Source of the DNA: Micrasema longulum
Lineage: Eukaryota > Arthropoda > Insecta > Trichoptera > Brachycentridae
DNA length: 64,000 nt
Direction of reading: 5' to 3'
Assembly: GCA_022494885.1 (NCBI GenBank)
Contig: JAGVSM010004985.1
Span: forward strand, 310,001 to 374,000
Shown: positions 29,991-41,615 of the stretch, piece by piece
Layout: each line of letters starts with the position of its first letter
How positions within the stretch are numbered: position 1 is the stretch's first letter
Notes under the pieces: generated by a model
Seen by the model: the letters and a program-made list of their open reading frames with translations, nothing else
What the model was told of the DNA's origin: nothing
Database searches by the model: none
Translations under genes and position numbers: made by a program

Positions 29991-31255
29991 AGAAGGGTTA
30001 AAGCGAGCGGTTTTTTTTTATCTGAAAAATTACATTTAAAATAACGTACATGTATCACAGGAATCAATTTATTATTTTTTCTTTTTTATTTTTAATTTTA
30101 CATTGCTGTTATTGATTCTGATTTTTTTTTTAGTTATGTTAAATAAAATTTATTTTTAAATGTTTTCTATTATTTTGATCGTAATATTTATTTGTGAAAA
30201 CTACCTGTTTTTTTTAAATTCAATTGATTTTTTTTACTACTGGTAAAAATGTATAACTCAAATGTATTATGTCCCAATTATTTTACATAATTTGTTACAA
30301 ACATTCTAAGCTCATTAATTTCTCGTCAAAATTATTCTTTTAAATATTACAACGCATTACTTCTTTAAATGATCAAATAATTATACATTTTGCTGTAAAT
30401 AATTAATTATACAAATTTCCTTTATGGTTGTGTAACTTTATATGTATTATTTTAAAGGTTGATTTGTCCCGGAAACGGAAAATAAATCACGCTAGAAATG
30501 TAAAACAAATAATAAACATACACAAGTGGAGCATGAATATGGTGGATTTGTCTCGGAAAAGATTTACGATATATGTTTCCGAGGATTTTGCTCCCTCCCG
30601 CTAACAACCCCTGGAAGATCCCTTTAAAATACCATACCCACTGACAGCCTTCAGTTCCTCCATACACGCATCGGAGATTTTGTCTTCAAATTACGACTAT
30701 TATATAAAACTTGGTTCCCTTTTCTCTTAAGACGTAATTTTGGCGAAGAAAATAACATGGTTGTATCAGTTTACTTCTGAATTCAGTCGTTCATATATAA
30801 TTTGCTCGTATAAACTACGTTTTCGTACTTCTGTACAAATTTAACAGTTAAATGAATAGCATTTGTTCAAGTCTATAAAAATGTTTAATCAATTCAGGAC
30901 AGTTAGGATCGAAATATCGAGGTTAAGGCATTTATGATTGCATTTGTTAAAAAATATTTTTTCCCGTTTTTTATTTATCAATGTTCGGGCGGATAAATTA
31001 TACAGGTATGTAAAATAAAGCCAGAACTCCATGGCTACTCTTAGGCAAAAATCCTTAAAAGCAAAGTAAAAAAAAGGAGAGAGATAAATTAATTTTACGC
31101 TACAGGTGTCACTCCAAGAACAATGACATATTGCGTTTTGAAACCACCAAACACTTTTTAAACAAATATTTTATACATCAAGCAGCTAGGCGATCGCGTC
31201 AACCATGTAATTAAGCATCGGATTTATCTCTTTTCGATTTATTTTTTCAAGATTT
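29991..31255. other. Unannotated stretch
   Basis: Mostly AT-rich. 30455-30670 is GC-richer and holds a 71-codon minus-strand frame (MYGGTEGCQWVWYFKG start) without a recognised domain. Two GATTTGTC.CGGAAA motifs about 90 bases apart hint at an internal duplication. Confidence 0.3.
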
Positions 31256-31372
31256 CAGTGTGCGGACTCACGGATCAAAGGTCTCAAAGATTCGAACCTC
31301 ACTCTACCAAAACTTGATTCCCATTTTCTTTTAGTGAATTATTATAACTTGTTGAAAACGGTCCCATTATAT
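31256..31372 (+). mobile_element. SINE family D fragment
   Basis: Carries GGACTCACGGATCAAAGGTC, a degraded box B (GATTCGAACCTC), AAAACTTGATTCCCATTTTC and GTTGAAAACGGTCCC in the family order. The 5' head is truncated. Confidence 0.65.
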
Positions 31373-31439
31373 TTGGTTGCAAATTATGTGGGTAGGCATT
31401 ATTAAAATATTGTCACAACTTCAACATCCATTTTACCCA

Positions 31440-31740
31440 CAACAACTGTTCACTTCCCACCAGTATCCTTTGATCATCCGCTACAGATAAGACCTAGTGT
31501 AGTGAATTGCGGGTTTATTTTGTTGAACGTGTGTCGCATCATAGACACCAACCACCAGTGTTCAGCTCCAGATCGGGGGCCTGTCCTAGTGTTGGTGCCG
31601 CTCGCAATTGACCAATCGGACCACCGCAAATCCATCAAGAACGAACCAGGATAGTGGCATCCATTCCTAATCCATCTCATTCGTTGGGTTTTGACCGATT
31701 GACACTGCATACCGCATATCAAGGATATTCACTTATTTCA
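31440..31740. other. GC-rich island, unidentified
   Basis: About half G+C, in contrast to AT-rich flanks. A minus-strand frame (31474-31722) begins MICGMQCQSVKTQRMRWIRN and contains FLMDLRWSDWS; I cannot place it in a family. The composition suggests a transposon fragment or a horizontally or recently acquired segment rather than a decayed local sequence. Confidence 0.3.
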
Positions 31741-32566
31741 TTGAAATGAAAATACAGTCCATTCCACTAAATAATATCGTAGAAGCCCTAGGGCTTCGCC
31801 CTCCGCAATTTTTTACCCCACATCCGCATAGGAATTCGTTTTCCCACCAATATTTATTCAAATCATAAGAAAGCATTTTATCTTATTCATAATACAATAT
31901 GTATGGCATTCAATTGTTCGAAAATAAGGCATTTGAAATACATTTTTAAATCAAATCATGGTAGACGACCCTTTGAATGGTCTATTTTGTATTTAAATTA
32001 AAAATTCGAATAATATTCCCTACGACCCAAATTGGGTTTCTTCATATTAGGCAAGGCGTTCTACCAAACTCTTCTATCCCGTTATAAAAAAGATTCCCTC
32101 CCAAATTCAATCTGTTGTCCCACCGAAGGACGCTGAGAGTTTGCATAAAACAGTCAGATTACTGAACGAGATAACTTTCAGCAAAAAGCCGTAGGTTTAC
32201 TTTAAATTATTGCTGAGACAATTTACTTTCATATCGGAGCGTCCCTTGGACATACTAAACTTTGTTTATTTCTTAGAATTAAACCTTATTTATCTCGAAA
32301 CTGAATGCCAAGAGAAAGTCTATTGAAAAAAAATATTTTGGGTTTTTTTTCCATCTACATGTTTATTTTTTACATCCACCAACTTTGTACTATCTAAATT
32401 CGTAAAATCGTTTAAACAGTTCGTTTTTAAATGTATAAATAAATTTACACTTACATAATACATAAACATTATGGTTAATTTTAAGGCACTAATCTATTTT
32501 TAGAATACTTACATGGGTATGGTACTCGTAATCAATATGACCAAATATTAGACATTGTTAGATAAT
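31741..32566. other. Unannotated stretch
   Basis: No repeat or gene was recognised apart from scattered short G+C patches (TAGGGCTTCGCCCTCCGC near 31788). Confidence 0.3.
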
Positions 32567-32935
32567 TATACGCAAGCAGCGTGGAACAAATTAAGGGTCA
32601 CCAATGACAATGCATACAGACAATTATTTGGACTGCCTAGGTACTGCAGTGCCTCCGAAATGTTTACAGCTGAGCTGGTGAACACCTCCGCAGATTTTTT
32701 TTCTTTCTTTCCTTAAAAGTTTTTTTTTTTTAATTTTCGTTTTGTGTTTTAGTTTAAATTTTTCAGGAAGTTTTCTTCTTTTCAAAACTTCATACATATT
32801 TTATACATAGTATGTAAGTTATCTGTACATTGTTACATTAAATGAAATATGTTTTTCTTTTATATAGTAGAATTGGCTCGGTACTATTAATTTTTCTGGA
32901 ATTAAAGTTATTATTATTTTTGTTATTATCAATTT
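32567..32935 (+). mobile_element. LINE 3' end: RT C-terminus plus UTR
   Basis: An uninterrupted frame to a stop at 32714 reads YTQAAWNKLRVTNDNAYRQL, then FGLPRYCSASEMFTAELVNT. The LRV..N.A.R.L..LPR.CSAS.MF sentence is a well-conserved C-terminal motif of a family of animal non-LTR RTs. About 220 bases of UTR end in a TTATTATT run near 32915. It is 5'-truncated, and none of the other LINE tails in the window share it. Confidence 0.75.
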
Positions 32936-32998
32936 AAAATCTGTAATCAAATAAAATGCACTAGATATTTTTTTAGAAAAGTAACGTATTTCATTTTA

Positions 32999-33146
32999 AT
33001 GATGTAATAACTTATATTTACATTTAATGTATTAATTACACCAGTCTGCAGATGCCCATTAGAGGGTGAAAGCGCTTATTGTGGAAGTGTACCAAGTATT
33101 TTTAATTAATAACTTAAATGAAAATATAAGTTATCATCATTACAAT
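32999..33146. mobile_element. Inverted pair with a hammerhead-like core (Penelope-type?)
   Basis: Arms ATGTAATAACTTATATTTAC and, reverse complemented, ATGATAACTTATATTTTCAT flank 75 bases. The spacer contains CTGCAGATGCCC-ATTAGA-GGGTGAAAGC: a 4-base stem (GCCC/GGGT) between a CTGANGA-like box (here CTGCAGA) and GAAA. This is the layout of hammerhead motifs in Penelope-like terminal repeats, but the first box has a substitution at an essential position. The class is inferred only. Confidence 0.35.
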
Positions 33147-33249
33147 GGAATTCCGTCAAGAATTGTCAATAAATAATTTATTTCATTTTATTTATTTTTT
33201 ATTGTTTCTAGAAGATATCTTTATACTCGTATATATATTTTTAAAACAA

Positions 33250-33935
33250 ACAGTAATTATTATTGCAAACAATTATGTATATTGAATCAAAAAATTTGGC
33301 TTGGGGGTTGTGCGGCATCCATTTTCAAGCCGCTCATAATTTCACAGAAATTATTGTTGAGAATAATGTTCCGGCGCCCTCCAACATACCTGTCAGAACA
33401 GCTGTTCCGATACATGAAGGTGCTGGACGTGAGACAACTGTACCTAAAAGAAGCACTTACCCACTTCTGGTTAAACAATAAGGAGAGGTCTCAGCAGAAT
33501 GTCAGTACAAGGTTTTCCCAGAGCATGAATTATGTAATATCTAAAACCCGTACGACTTTTGCTTAGAGACATCTCTTTTTTATCGCACCGAGAGTGTTCA
33601 ATATTTTGAGAGAACGTATTAAGCTCTCAAGCATAAAAATTATTTTCAAGAAAGGATTTTGAATTCTCCTTAGTGGGAGGGATTTGAGTAGATAACTCCT
33701 TGATGATTTTCCAAATGCTTGAGTTTACTGTTTACTATGTTGATGTGTCATATATTTGTATTTTTAATATTGGATTTTTTTTATTTTTTATGTTTCTAAT
33801 CCTATATTTGTGGTGATATACTCATGTGTCTGTGTCATATAATTGCTCGTCCCATCTCAACACAGGACTTTGACTCCCATAGAGTTGGGACTTATTGTCT
33901 CAAATAATGAACAATATGTAAATAAATAAATATTT
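33250..33935 (+). mobile_element. LINE 3' end with RT C-terminus, nearly open
   Basis: The frame reads GGCAASIFKPLIISQKLLLR, then YLSEQLFRYMKVLDVRQLYL, then, after one in-frame stop (FA-stop-RH at about 33564), RHLFFIAPRVFNILRER and IKIIFKKGF, ending at 33660. This is a jockey/CR1-like RT C-terminus with the IAPRVFN motif. The UTR includes CCATCTCAACACAGGACTTT and an AATAAATAAATA tail. Copies of the same family's tail are at 43797-44165, and an inverted piece is at 50785-50885. Confidence 0.8.
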
Positions 33936-34020
33936 TAAAAATAAGAATGAAGTAGAAACGTTAAATATAAAATAATAATATGTAAAAACACCCACAACAA
34001 ACACATGTTCAGATGACTGA

Positions 34021-34115
34021 TTTTGCACCCCACTCTACCATAACTTAATTCCCATTTCCTAATAGTGAGTTAATTACAATTAAATGAAAATTGCCCCCAA
34101 AATGGAAATATTCAG
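34021..34115 (+). mobile_element. SINE family D fragment
   Basis: Body segment only: CACCCCACTCTACCATAACT, TAATTCCCATTTCCTAATAG, TGAGTTAATTACA and AAAATTGCCCCC. A second, inverted head fragment is at 34790-34845 (GATTTGAACCAAACACCTTT). Confidence 0.6.
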
Positions 34116-34969
34116 GTTAATTATAAAACGCAAATGATTAAAAAAGCTTTTATCTAAAATAAATAAATCATATTCCAGCCATTCCTATAGACATTTGGGC
34201 ACACTGAAAAAAATGTTGATGTAACTAAACAAATAGTGCGTCCAACAACCTATATTTTAAATTCGTGATGTTTGATATCAATTTTGATTTTAACTAGGGT
34301 GCAGCCAGAATATATATAAAAACCCCGGAAAAACTATTTAGAATAAAGTTTTATACAAAACAAAAGAGGAAGAGAAACGTAAGCTTGAGTGCAAAATGAA
34401 TATTAAAAGAGTTCTCCCGACTTCACTTCACAAAAGGATTACTCCACAAATGGCTTCCTTACTGCTTAATCTGCCCAGCAAGTCCCTAGACATGACTTAT
34501 TCCTGACTTTAAATTTACTCTAAACCATGCGTAAGAACTAAATACTTGATGTAATATTTTGAGTATTACACGATGCATGGGATTATATTTAAATATTTTA
34601 ATTTAAATTTACTGTATTTTCAAAATATTTTTAAAATACTTATTTGCCATTTTAAAATCCCTATAGGCTTTGTTAAAGTATAGAGTGCAGGCAAGGGTTG
34701 CCCCTACGACGTATGGTTTCATGTGGTTAAGCTCTTTTTATGTTCCCAAATACTCTCGTAAATAATTTGTACTGGAAAAATTCAAATCGAGATACAGTAA
34801 GATTTGAACCAAACACCTTTAGTCAGTGAGTCCTCAACATATCTCAAAAATTTTCAAAATTACCGTAGTCAATTGTTATTTTTTGTTTTGTTTTTTATTC
34901 AGCTGTTTCCTAAATTTAAATTTAATTTGTTTTCAGGCCTTGCATAGTAGGTGTAATTCAATCAAATGA

Positions 34970-35165
34970 ATATCACCCACACCAAAATGGTGAGTGTGTA
35001 AGGTGGCCACTTAAACCCGCCAATGAATGACAAATCCTTAGCCATATAAATGCCTAGACTTCTGTATTTTCTTCTTTAAAATATTTTCCATTTCGGTTCT
35101 AATACTTAAATCTTAAAATATTCCTTAGAGGGTGGAATTCAGTCTTTGTCTACAAACTTTAGAAC
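34970..35165 (-). repeat. Foldback family E copy
   Basis: Reads, in minus orientation, the whole ~200 bp unit: GGTGGCCACTTAAACC, AATGCCTAGACTTCTG, CCATTTCGGTT, CCTTAGAGGGTGGAATTCAG and TCTACAAACTTTAGAACA. Moderately diverged. Confidence 0.6.
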
Positions 35166-35226
35166 ACACTCAAAATATTGTCCAATATGCATTGGGTTTT
35201 ATTATAAATCTTATAATAAACGTGTA

Positions 35227-35490
35227 ATACATCGTCACTTAAGCGGCAACATGACTATCTCATTTTTTGCACTTTACAGGAAAGAAAAAAATCTGAATAA
35301 GATATACGTCATGTTGTCTGAAAAATTTTGATATGTCATGTTAATATGAGTCGATATGTGGCGCCTCAAGTAGGAGTTTATCAAAAGTATGCAGGTCGAT
35401 TCAAAAGGCTACTAAGCTTTTTATATGCTTATCTCAATCTGATAAAAACATGAGATTGGTCATGTTGCCGCTTCAACGACGATATGCATA
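35227..35490. mobile_element. Hairpin MITE, 264 bp
   Basis: Inverted arms of about 37 bp: ATACATCGTCACTTAAGCGG then CAACATGACTATCTCA on the left; reverse complement of the right: GCATATCGTCGTTGAAGCGG then CAACATGACCAATCTCA. The interior contains two further CATGTTG/ATGTCATG near-repeats. No frame. It is a different family from the MITEs at 29131 and 46975, and all three have the same size class. Confidence 0.6.
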
Positions 35491-35936
35491 TTTGTAGATA
35501 ATATTCTGCTTGTGTTATTTTTAGCCAAAGCGTGATGAGCTTCACACAAAGTAAGCTTAAAGAAGGATTTGCTAATTTAGTGTAATTTGAAGCACTAGCG
35601 TAGTGTTTATTCTAGAAATCATGTTTCCGCCCCTAGCAGCTTCCGCCAGCGGGAGAGAAATACATGTATTGCAGCTGTCTGAAATCTGCCAACCATCAAG
35701 TACAGAAATATTATAAACATTCATGAACATTTTACTTAACTCATTCATATTTAAAAACTGCATGATTTTAAATAACTTATTTATGACTTTTCTTACTTAT
35801 AAAACTTATGAAAATCACAGCATTTTTTATTTCTATTAACCTTTCCAAACTTAAGCGTGAAAAAATCTACGAGCTTCTAAAGGGGGGTACCAGGAATAGC
35901 CCAATTAAAATGCTATAAAAAATATTGTATTATATA

Positions 35937-36245
35937 CTAGTATATATATAATAGCGAACCCGACATACGTTGTCCTCCTCGAACGTTAGCTTGCCTGCTA
36001 TTACCCTGTAAAAATACTTTTCATTGATATTTAGGTACCTAGAAACTTTTTTATAATTGAATTCCAATACTAAAAATTATTCATATTCAAATATTGAATT
36101 TAAGTAGGTACCTAGGTACTTGTTTATGGTTGGAATCCATAAAATAATCTATTTTCAAATATTAAATTCTGTTTTCAAATGTCAAACTCTTTTTTCATAA
36201 ATGCGATTTTCAAAAACGTATTGAATGTCAGTTAATATAATTTTA
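35937..36245 (-). mobile_element. Helitron-like element, 3' end present
   Basis: Read on the minus strand it shares the block described for 11567-12215, then continues to GTCGGGTTCGCTATTATATA and ends TATACTAG followed by T. CTAG-T termini without terminal inverted repeats are the Helitron 3' signature. A short ACGTT...AACGT stem lies about 35 bases before the end. The 5' end is not resolved. Confidence 0.4.
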
Positions 36246-37451
36246 GTATTACGAAAAATCCAGTAAAAAGAAATAATAGGGAAGAAATTACAAGGAAGGA
36301 AGGAAAGAATCTGATTGAGATCCATAAAAAGTTAATTTTATTTCTAAACATTCAAAAACAGACTTTTTTTAAACACAAAAAAACACTATGCTTCAATTTT
36401 TTTGTATATGCATTCGACGAGAATGTAAGTCAAACCTGGTAAGTCGATAAAAAAATTAATTATACTTCTAACTTTTTTTTCACAGATTCGCTTGAAATTG
36501 TTAATATCTACGAACATGCGCAGCGCAAAGATCTACGTTTGGCTAAAACCCGCACGTAAATCTGTTAAGCCATTAAAGAGGAGTTTAGTGACATCACACG
36601 TACAAAATAATTCTATACATAAATATGTTATTACGATTGCCATGGTAGTGTTTATAAAACCATGTCGAGTTTTCTTCGAAATTCATAATTTTTTTATAAA
36701 TGCTGTTGTGAAAAGACGTTTTATGACATTGCACTCCTTGTGCTATTACACGTTAAATAACACTGATATAAAGTCACGTAAACCGTTAACGGGGAGGTAT
36801 AGCGCCAGCAGGGAGTTGTAAAGGGGAATGCATATAAAATCTAAAATGCGGAATCCAGTTTTTTTGTAGGTTTTGCTGGAAATAACTGATCAAATAGCAA
36901 GAAGCACACGTACGAACGAACAACAAGCGAATAAATTGAAATGTTTGATTTTTGTTCAGGGAAAATCGGAGACAAATATGAATTATTATTGAAAAAATTC
37001 TGCAGAAAAATATTTTAATACTTTGAATACATTCATAACATTGTGCGGTAAGATAATAAAAAGTAATATTATTGCTGTTATGATTGATGTCGTGAACTAA
37101 TGAGACTCGCTGCTCAAAAGATGTCATTGCGGTACCAGTCATAACGTCAGAGTGGGCGGAGCCACGTGAAACGTGGCAATCGGCATAAAGGCCAAAAGTA
37201 ATTACTCAAATGGCACTCAGATTCGGTGTTTCTTGGGTATAGGACGTATTTATTTATATCAAACTATATCTCTGCAATAACCGTATTGTCTTTGGCCAAT
37301 ATCGAAAAAGTTGTTGGGAAAAATATGCTACCTGGGGGACTCTAGATACTCCCTTAGACCCGGAAGAATTAAAACGAAGCCTTAACCCTACACTGCACTG
37401 CGCAATGTATCATAAATGTAAGATTTTACAATAAACTATATTTCTCTCAAC
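36246..37451. other. Unannotated stretch
   Basis: Two overlapping opposite frames (36492-36821 and 36786-37142, 109 and 118 codons) are among the longest non-RT frames in the window, but they have no recognisable domain or splice context and no copies here. 37130-37190 is GC-rich (GTGGGCGGAGCCACGTGAAA). Confidence 0.3.
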
Positions 37452-39029
37452 TAGCACAGCAAAGTGTAGCGAGCGCTGAAATCTTACCAGACTGAAAATA
37501 TCAGTTTTCTTCAATAATATTGTTTTTGTTGTGATTTCTTCATAGCTTTTCAGTTCAAATTATTGAACAATACAGTTTTAAGATAATATACATAAAAGGA
37601 CCTATTTAGAGACCAAAAATTTTTTTTTCATAATTTTATAGTTAATTTGTAGATTTTCGTTTTTTTCTCACAAAAATGATAAAAATTATATAAAATTATA
37701 AAAGTTATATTGATACATATTACTAACAATTATCGAAAACCAACAAAATCAGTACTTTGTTGTTCCTCCTTTTTTAATTACTGCTTTATTACGTTTTGGC
37801 ATGGATTTCACCAAATTTTGAATATAGTCTTGGGAAAAAATTTCAAACCACAATTTTTCGATGATGTTTTTAAGGTTTTCCTTTGACGAAGGCTTTAGTT
37901 TATTAATTTAGATTGTCATTTTATGCCACAAGTTCTCAATAGGGTTCAGGTCAGGACTGTTTCCGGGCCAATCCAGTATTGGAATTCGATGAATTTTCAT
38001 ATATTCTTTGACCTAAAAATGATTTTAATAGTAATATATTTTTTAAATTTTTTTTTGAACATTATAAATCACAGTGTCAAAAAAAACAACATGCTTACAG
38101 TTTTTGCTCAGTGACGCGGTGCAGAATGATCTTGGAAAATGCACTCAGAAATATAGGAATAGTGCATTTCAATTGACGGGAATAAATACTTTTCCAAATT
38201 TTTTTTGTAAACTTCTGCATTCACAGTTCCTTTTATGAATGCTTATTTCCCCACTCCATAAAAGGAGAAACATACACAAACCATTTGTCCAGCAGGATGC
38301 TTCACTGTTGGTCTAAGACAATCGCTTAAATATTCTCTAGATATTCGTATTACGTACTAAATTCCACGCTAACCAAATAAATTAAATTTACTCTCATGGG
38401 AGAAAATAACTCGTTGCCAATTGATTTCAGTCCGAGTTTTATATTTTTCAGCCCATTCTAAGCAGGTAATGCGCATTTTTTTTGTCAGTAGTGGCTTTTT
38501 GCAGGCCTCCTGGCAAAAGAACCGCTCTCCCGGAGTCTTCGTATGGTGTGAACAACCACTTCAGAACCACCAGCCTGAACGGTGTCCTTATATTCACAGC
38601 ACTTTTGAATCGATTCTGCAAACAAATTTGCTTCAGCAGTCGATCCTCAGCACGTGGTGTTTATTTTATTATGCCCAGTACATTTTTTTGCTTTAGACTT
38701 GAGGAACCTTCAATTTTTTTTATACAATCTTACACTGCAGATTAACTGCATCCAATTTAAACTGCTTTTGCTTTGAAACTCACTTTTTGCGTTGCCAAAG
38801 TTAAAATTGTATTTTATGCGCTTAATTGCTTAATTTTTGCCATAATTCACTAAAATATTAATACTTGATGTCATCACGTTGAAAGTCACAATAAAACTGG
38901 TCTCATTATTTGAGTAAAACTTTATTCAGGTATAAAAAAATTAAGGGTAAGGGTAATTAGTTCTCAGAACTAATTTATACCTGCACTAGCCCTTTCTAAT
39001 AGGTGGAAAGATTTCAGTGTTCGCTACTG
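37452..39029 (-). mobile_element. Tc1-like DNA transposon, uninterrupted copy
   Basis: 1.58 kb, with a right terminus (outer end, reverse complemented) CAGTAGCGAACACTGAAATC and TA at 39030-39031. The left terminus is eroded (AGTGTAGCGAGCGCTGAAAT) and its TA is not evident. It is the same family as 15365-17817 in opposite orientation, and it provides the template that exposes the LINE insertion in that copy. Confidence 0.85.
37765..38850 (-). pseudogene. Tc1-like transposase pseudogene, copy 2
   Basis: Minus-strand segments include LEWAEKYKTRTEINW, RVIFSHESKFNLFG followed by a stop, and ILDWPGNSPDLNPIENLWHK. The catalytic third position is intact (PIENLW), but the first Asp is His (FSHESKF, codon at 38396-38398). 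Frames change several times. The stop after NLFG is at the same place as in the other copy, pointing to a shared damaged ancestor or to trans-mobilisation of already dead elements. Confidence 0.8.
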
Positions 39030-39344
39030 TATATAGGTAGTCGCGGAAGTACAGTTAGTTAATTACAGTAATTAATTTTTGCAATTATTCAAAAAAATCT
39101 CGCTAAGTGGCTATGTGTAACACTGACAATGCATCAAAGTTTGACAGCCGGCCATTCCGCAAGAAGGGTCTGTTTTTGTTGATATAGAATATCCTTTTCC
39201 TTATTTTTCTAAAGTTAGAATTAACGTCTTCTGATCCATATCGGACGGATCGCACTTGTATGACTAACTATTTAAAGAATTTTAAAATCCGTTTTTTTAC
39301 AATCCGTCCGATGCGTGCGATGTGGACATGCGGGCCTTTACATT

Positions 39345-39425
39345 TTGTCGACCCTCCCGGGAATCGTATCGAGGATCTCAATCATTGAAGGTGAATTCGC
39401 CAACCTCTGAACTACGCGGGGGACT
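39345..39425 (-). mobile_element. tRNA-like sequence (SINE head or tRNA pseudogene)
   Basis: Minus strand: GCGTAGTTCAGAGGTTGG (box A-like), then an anticodon-arm-like segment, then CGATACGATTCCCGGGAGGG (box B-like). No closing acceptor stem was found. Just left of it, TCGGACGGAT and ATCCGTCCGA form a short inverted repeat (39238-39325). Confidence 0.4.
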
Positions 39426-39574
39426 TTTCTTCTCTAGATTTTCTTTTAAAGGATTTTTATCTGAGAGTTGTCATTGAATAAAAAAAACTCTATGATTTTC
39501 TTTCAGACGCGTATAATTCATCTGCCCAGACACTAAGAAATGTACAGTTATAATATTATTTTTAGCATAATTGG

Positions 39575-39645
39575 CGTTGTGGTTCAGTTGGTTAAACGGC
39601 CAACTTGAAACTAGCATAGCGGGTTCGATTCCCGCCAGTTGCAAG
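39575..39645 (+). mobile_element. tRNA-like sequence with good box A and B
   Basis: GTGGTTCAGTTGGTTAAACG (box A) and a perfect 5-bp T arm, GCGGGTTCGATTCCCGC, are followed by CAGTTGC. The 5' bases (GGCGTTG) do not pair with CAGTTGC into a 7-bp acceptor stem, so a functional tRNA is unlikely. It is followed by an A-run. Probably a SINE head of a further family; its box B is the best-preserved in the window. Confidence 0.45.
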
Positions 39646-41615
39646 AAAAAAAAAATAACAAAGATTTTTTTTTCTGTGAATTATTAATAACTTCCTTCCA
39701 AATCCTTTCTTTCCTTCTTGCTGATAAGCATCTTAAATAGAGGCTTAGCGGATTATTCCTTTATAAAAAAATTCAACCTACGGTAAAAGCACCATTATAT
39801 ATAATAATTTTTTAGTTTTTTTATTTATTCCTTAAGACTATAACTTAATATTTTCACTTATTTTAATAACATATTTATTTCCATCATTTTACAGTAAACA
39901 CAACTTCTCTTTTTAAATTCATTCAAACTCTTTTCATTCTTCACATATTATGGCATCTCTTCATACATTTTTAAACCTTTGTACATAATGCTGATTTTGA
40001 ATTCTATATTTTTTATTGATGACAGTCTTTTTTCACCTTTATTTCTTGTTTTATACTTTTGAATATTTTTATTTAACACTATCTTATTTATTAAGTACAA
40101 GGGCATTTGATTGTTAAAAATATATATATAAAAACAGGCATATTACATATCAGTCACTTTTTTATTCAATTATAGTTCTATATACGAGTTATGCAGTATT
40201 TCTATCTAATTTATTCCTCAATCTACCGAGAAAGAATATTTATTTATATACACTTTTTAAAAACATGCTCGATGTTTGCATTCAAAGTTAATTTCGAGTC
40301 TAATATTATACCCAAATACTTCATTTTATAAATGTTAAATATAAAACACAAAAGTTTTAGTCCTCGCCATAAAAATATTTTAATTAAAAATTATTCCAAA
40401 TTGTGACAATACGGAACTTTGTAACTTATTAACAATAACCCAACTGGAAGTGGAGGGCGTAAATATAAGATAAATTAATTCAAAGTTTCATTCGCTCTCA
40501 TGTATCTAAGAATGTGTGTGTGTACATTTTCTGTCTTGAAAGTTAGTTAAGTTCATTTACACGATAGTGTGCAGGAAAATTAAGAAAATAATATTCCCAG
40601 AGAAATATCTTGGTCATCAATAAATACATTCAGATCTTTGACTTTCCCGTAGTCTCATAAGAAATTGAAATAAACATGAAGATTAATTTAATTCGTACGA
40701 TTTGAAATTTTATATATATGTATGTATATGGTGAGCTTATTACCATTAGCAATGTCTGCCAACCAGGTAAAAACAGACTGAAGTTAGCCAACGTTTGGAT
40801 AAAGAGTGGCGGTTTATATGAAACGGTTTATTTAAAAACACTTCTATGACATTTTATTTGATGTAAGGAGTGCATAGGATGAGAGACGGAATTTTTAAGA
40901 AAAGAACCGCTTACCCGCAATCAAATTAGTTCAAACAAACCTTTTTCTAGAACAATGCGCTTTCTGCGGTTTACTTTAAAATATAAGCACTTTAACCAGT
41001 AACAAGGCACGCCGCGTTTCTCTTAGAAGAATATTCAGCTTTTTATTTTGAATATAGGATTATGTTTAATAATAACAATATTTTTTTCATAAAACTAAGC
41101 AAAATAGTAGGTACTATGCTTGCGTCTGAAGTTTCAAAAAATAACAATCGTACTCAAAAACTGTTTCCTTAAATTTTCATTCTAAAAACAGCAGTCTACG
41201 TGTATTCATATTTACTAGCAGAACTTAATTTACTCGTATATAACATAAGAACTATTAATGAAAAGTTAATTTGTATGTGTCATTTCCTTATTGAGTTGTG
41301 TCCCAGAATGAGTTCTTTAACATAGGAATACACATTTGTATTCGAATTGAATCTTTAAGGATTGTGCTAAAAAAAACCTCTGTAAACGGTGCTATTGTAG
41401 TGAAATATTTTGTTCATATGAAATGGTTGGTTTGACTTACCACAGTTTCGTTGCAAGGAAGCGTGAAATCAAATAAAAGATTTACTTACATTGTACTGAG
41501 ATTTAATAAATAATATGATGAATACAAGATATACACAGATGTAATTAAATTACGTACAACACTGAATGAATTAACCGTGACACGAATTAACATGATGTGG
41601 GTATTTGTAAGTTTT
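39646..41615. other. Unannotated AT-rich stretch
   Basis: Two kilobases without a recognisable gene or repeat. Short (TA)n tracts occur near 40119 and 40710. Confidence 0.35.

Noticed and set aside
36492..37142. Two overlapping opposite frames of 109 and 118 codons
   Set aside because: No domain, no homologous copy, no splice or promoter signals; they are likely chance frames in a slightly GC-richer patch.
39575..39645. Functional tRNA gene
   Set aside because: Box A, box B and the T arm are good, but no 7-bp acceptor stem can be formed, so it is called tRNA-like only.
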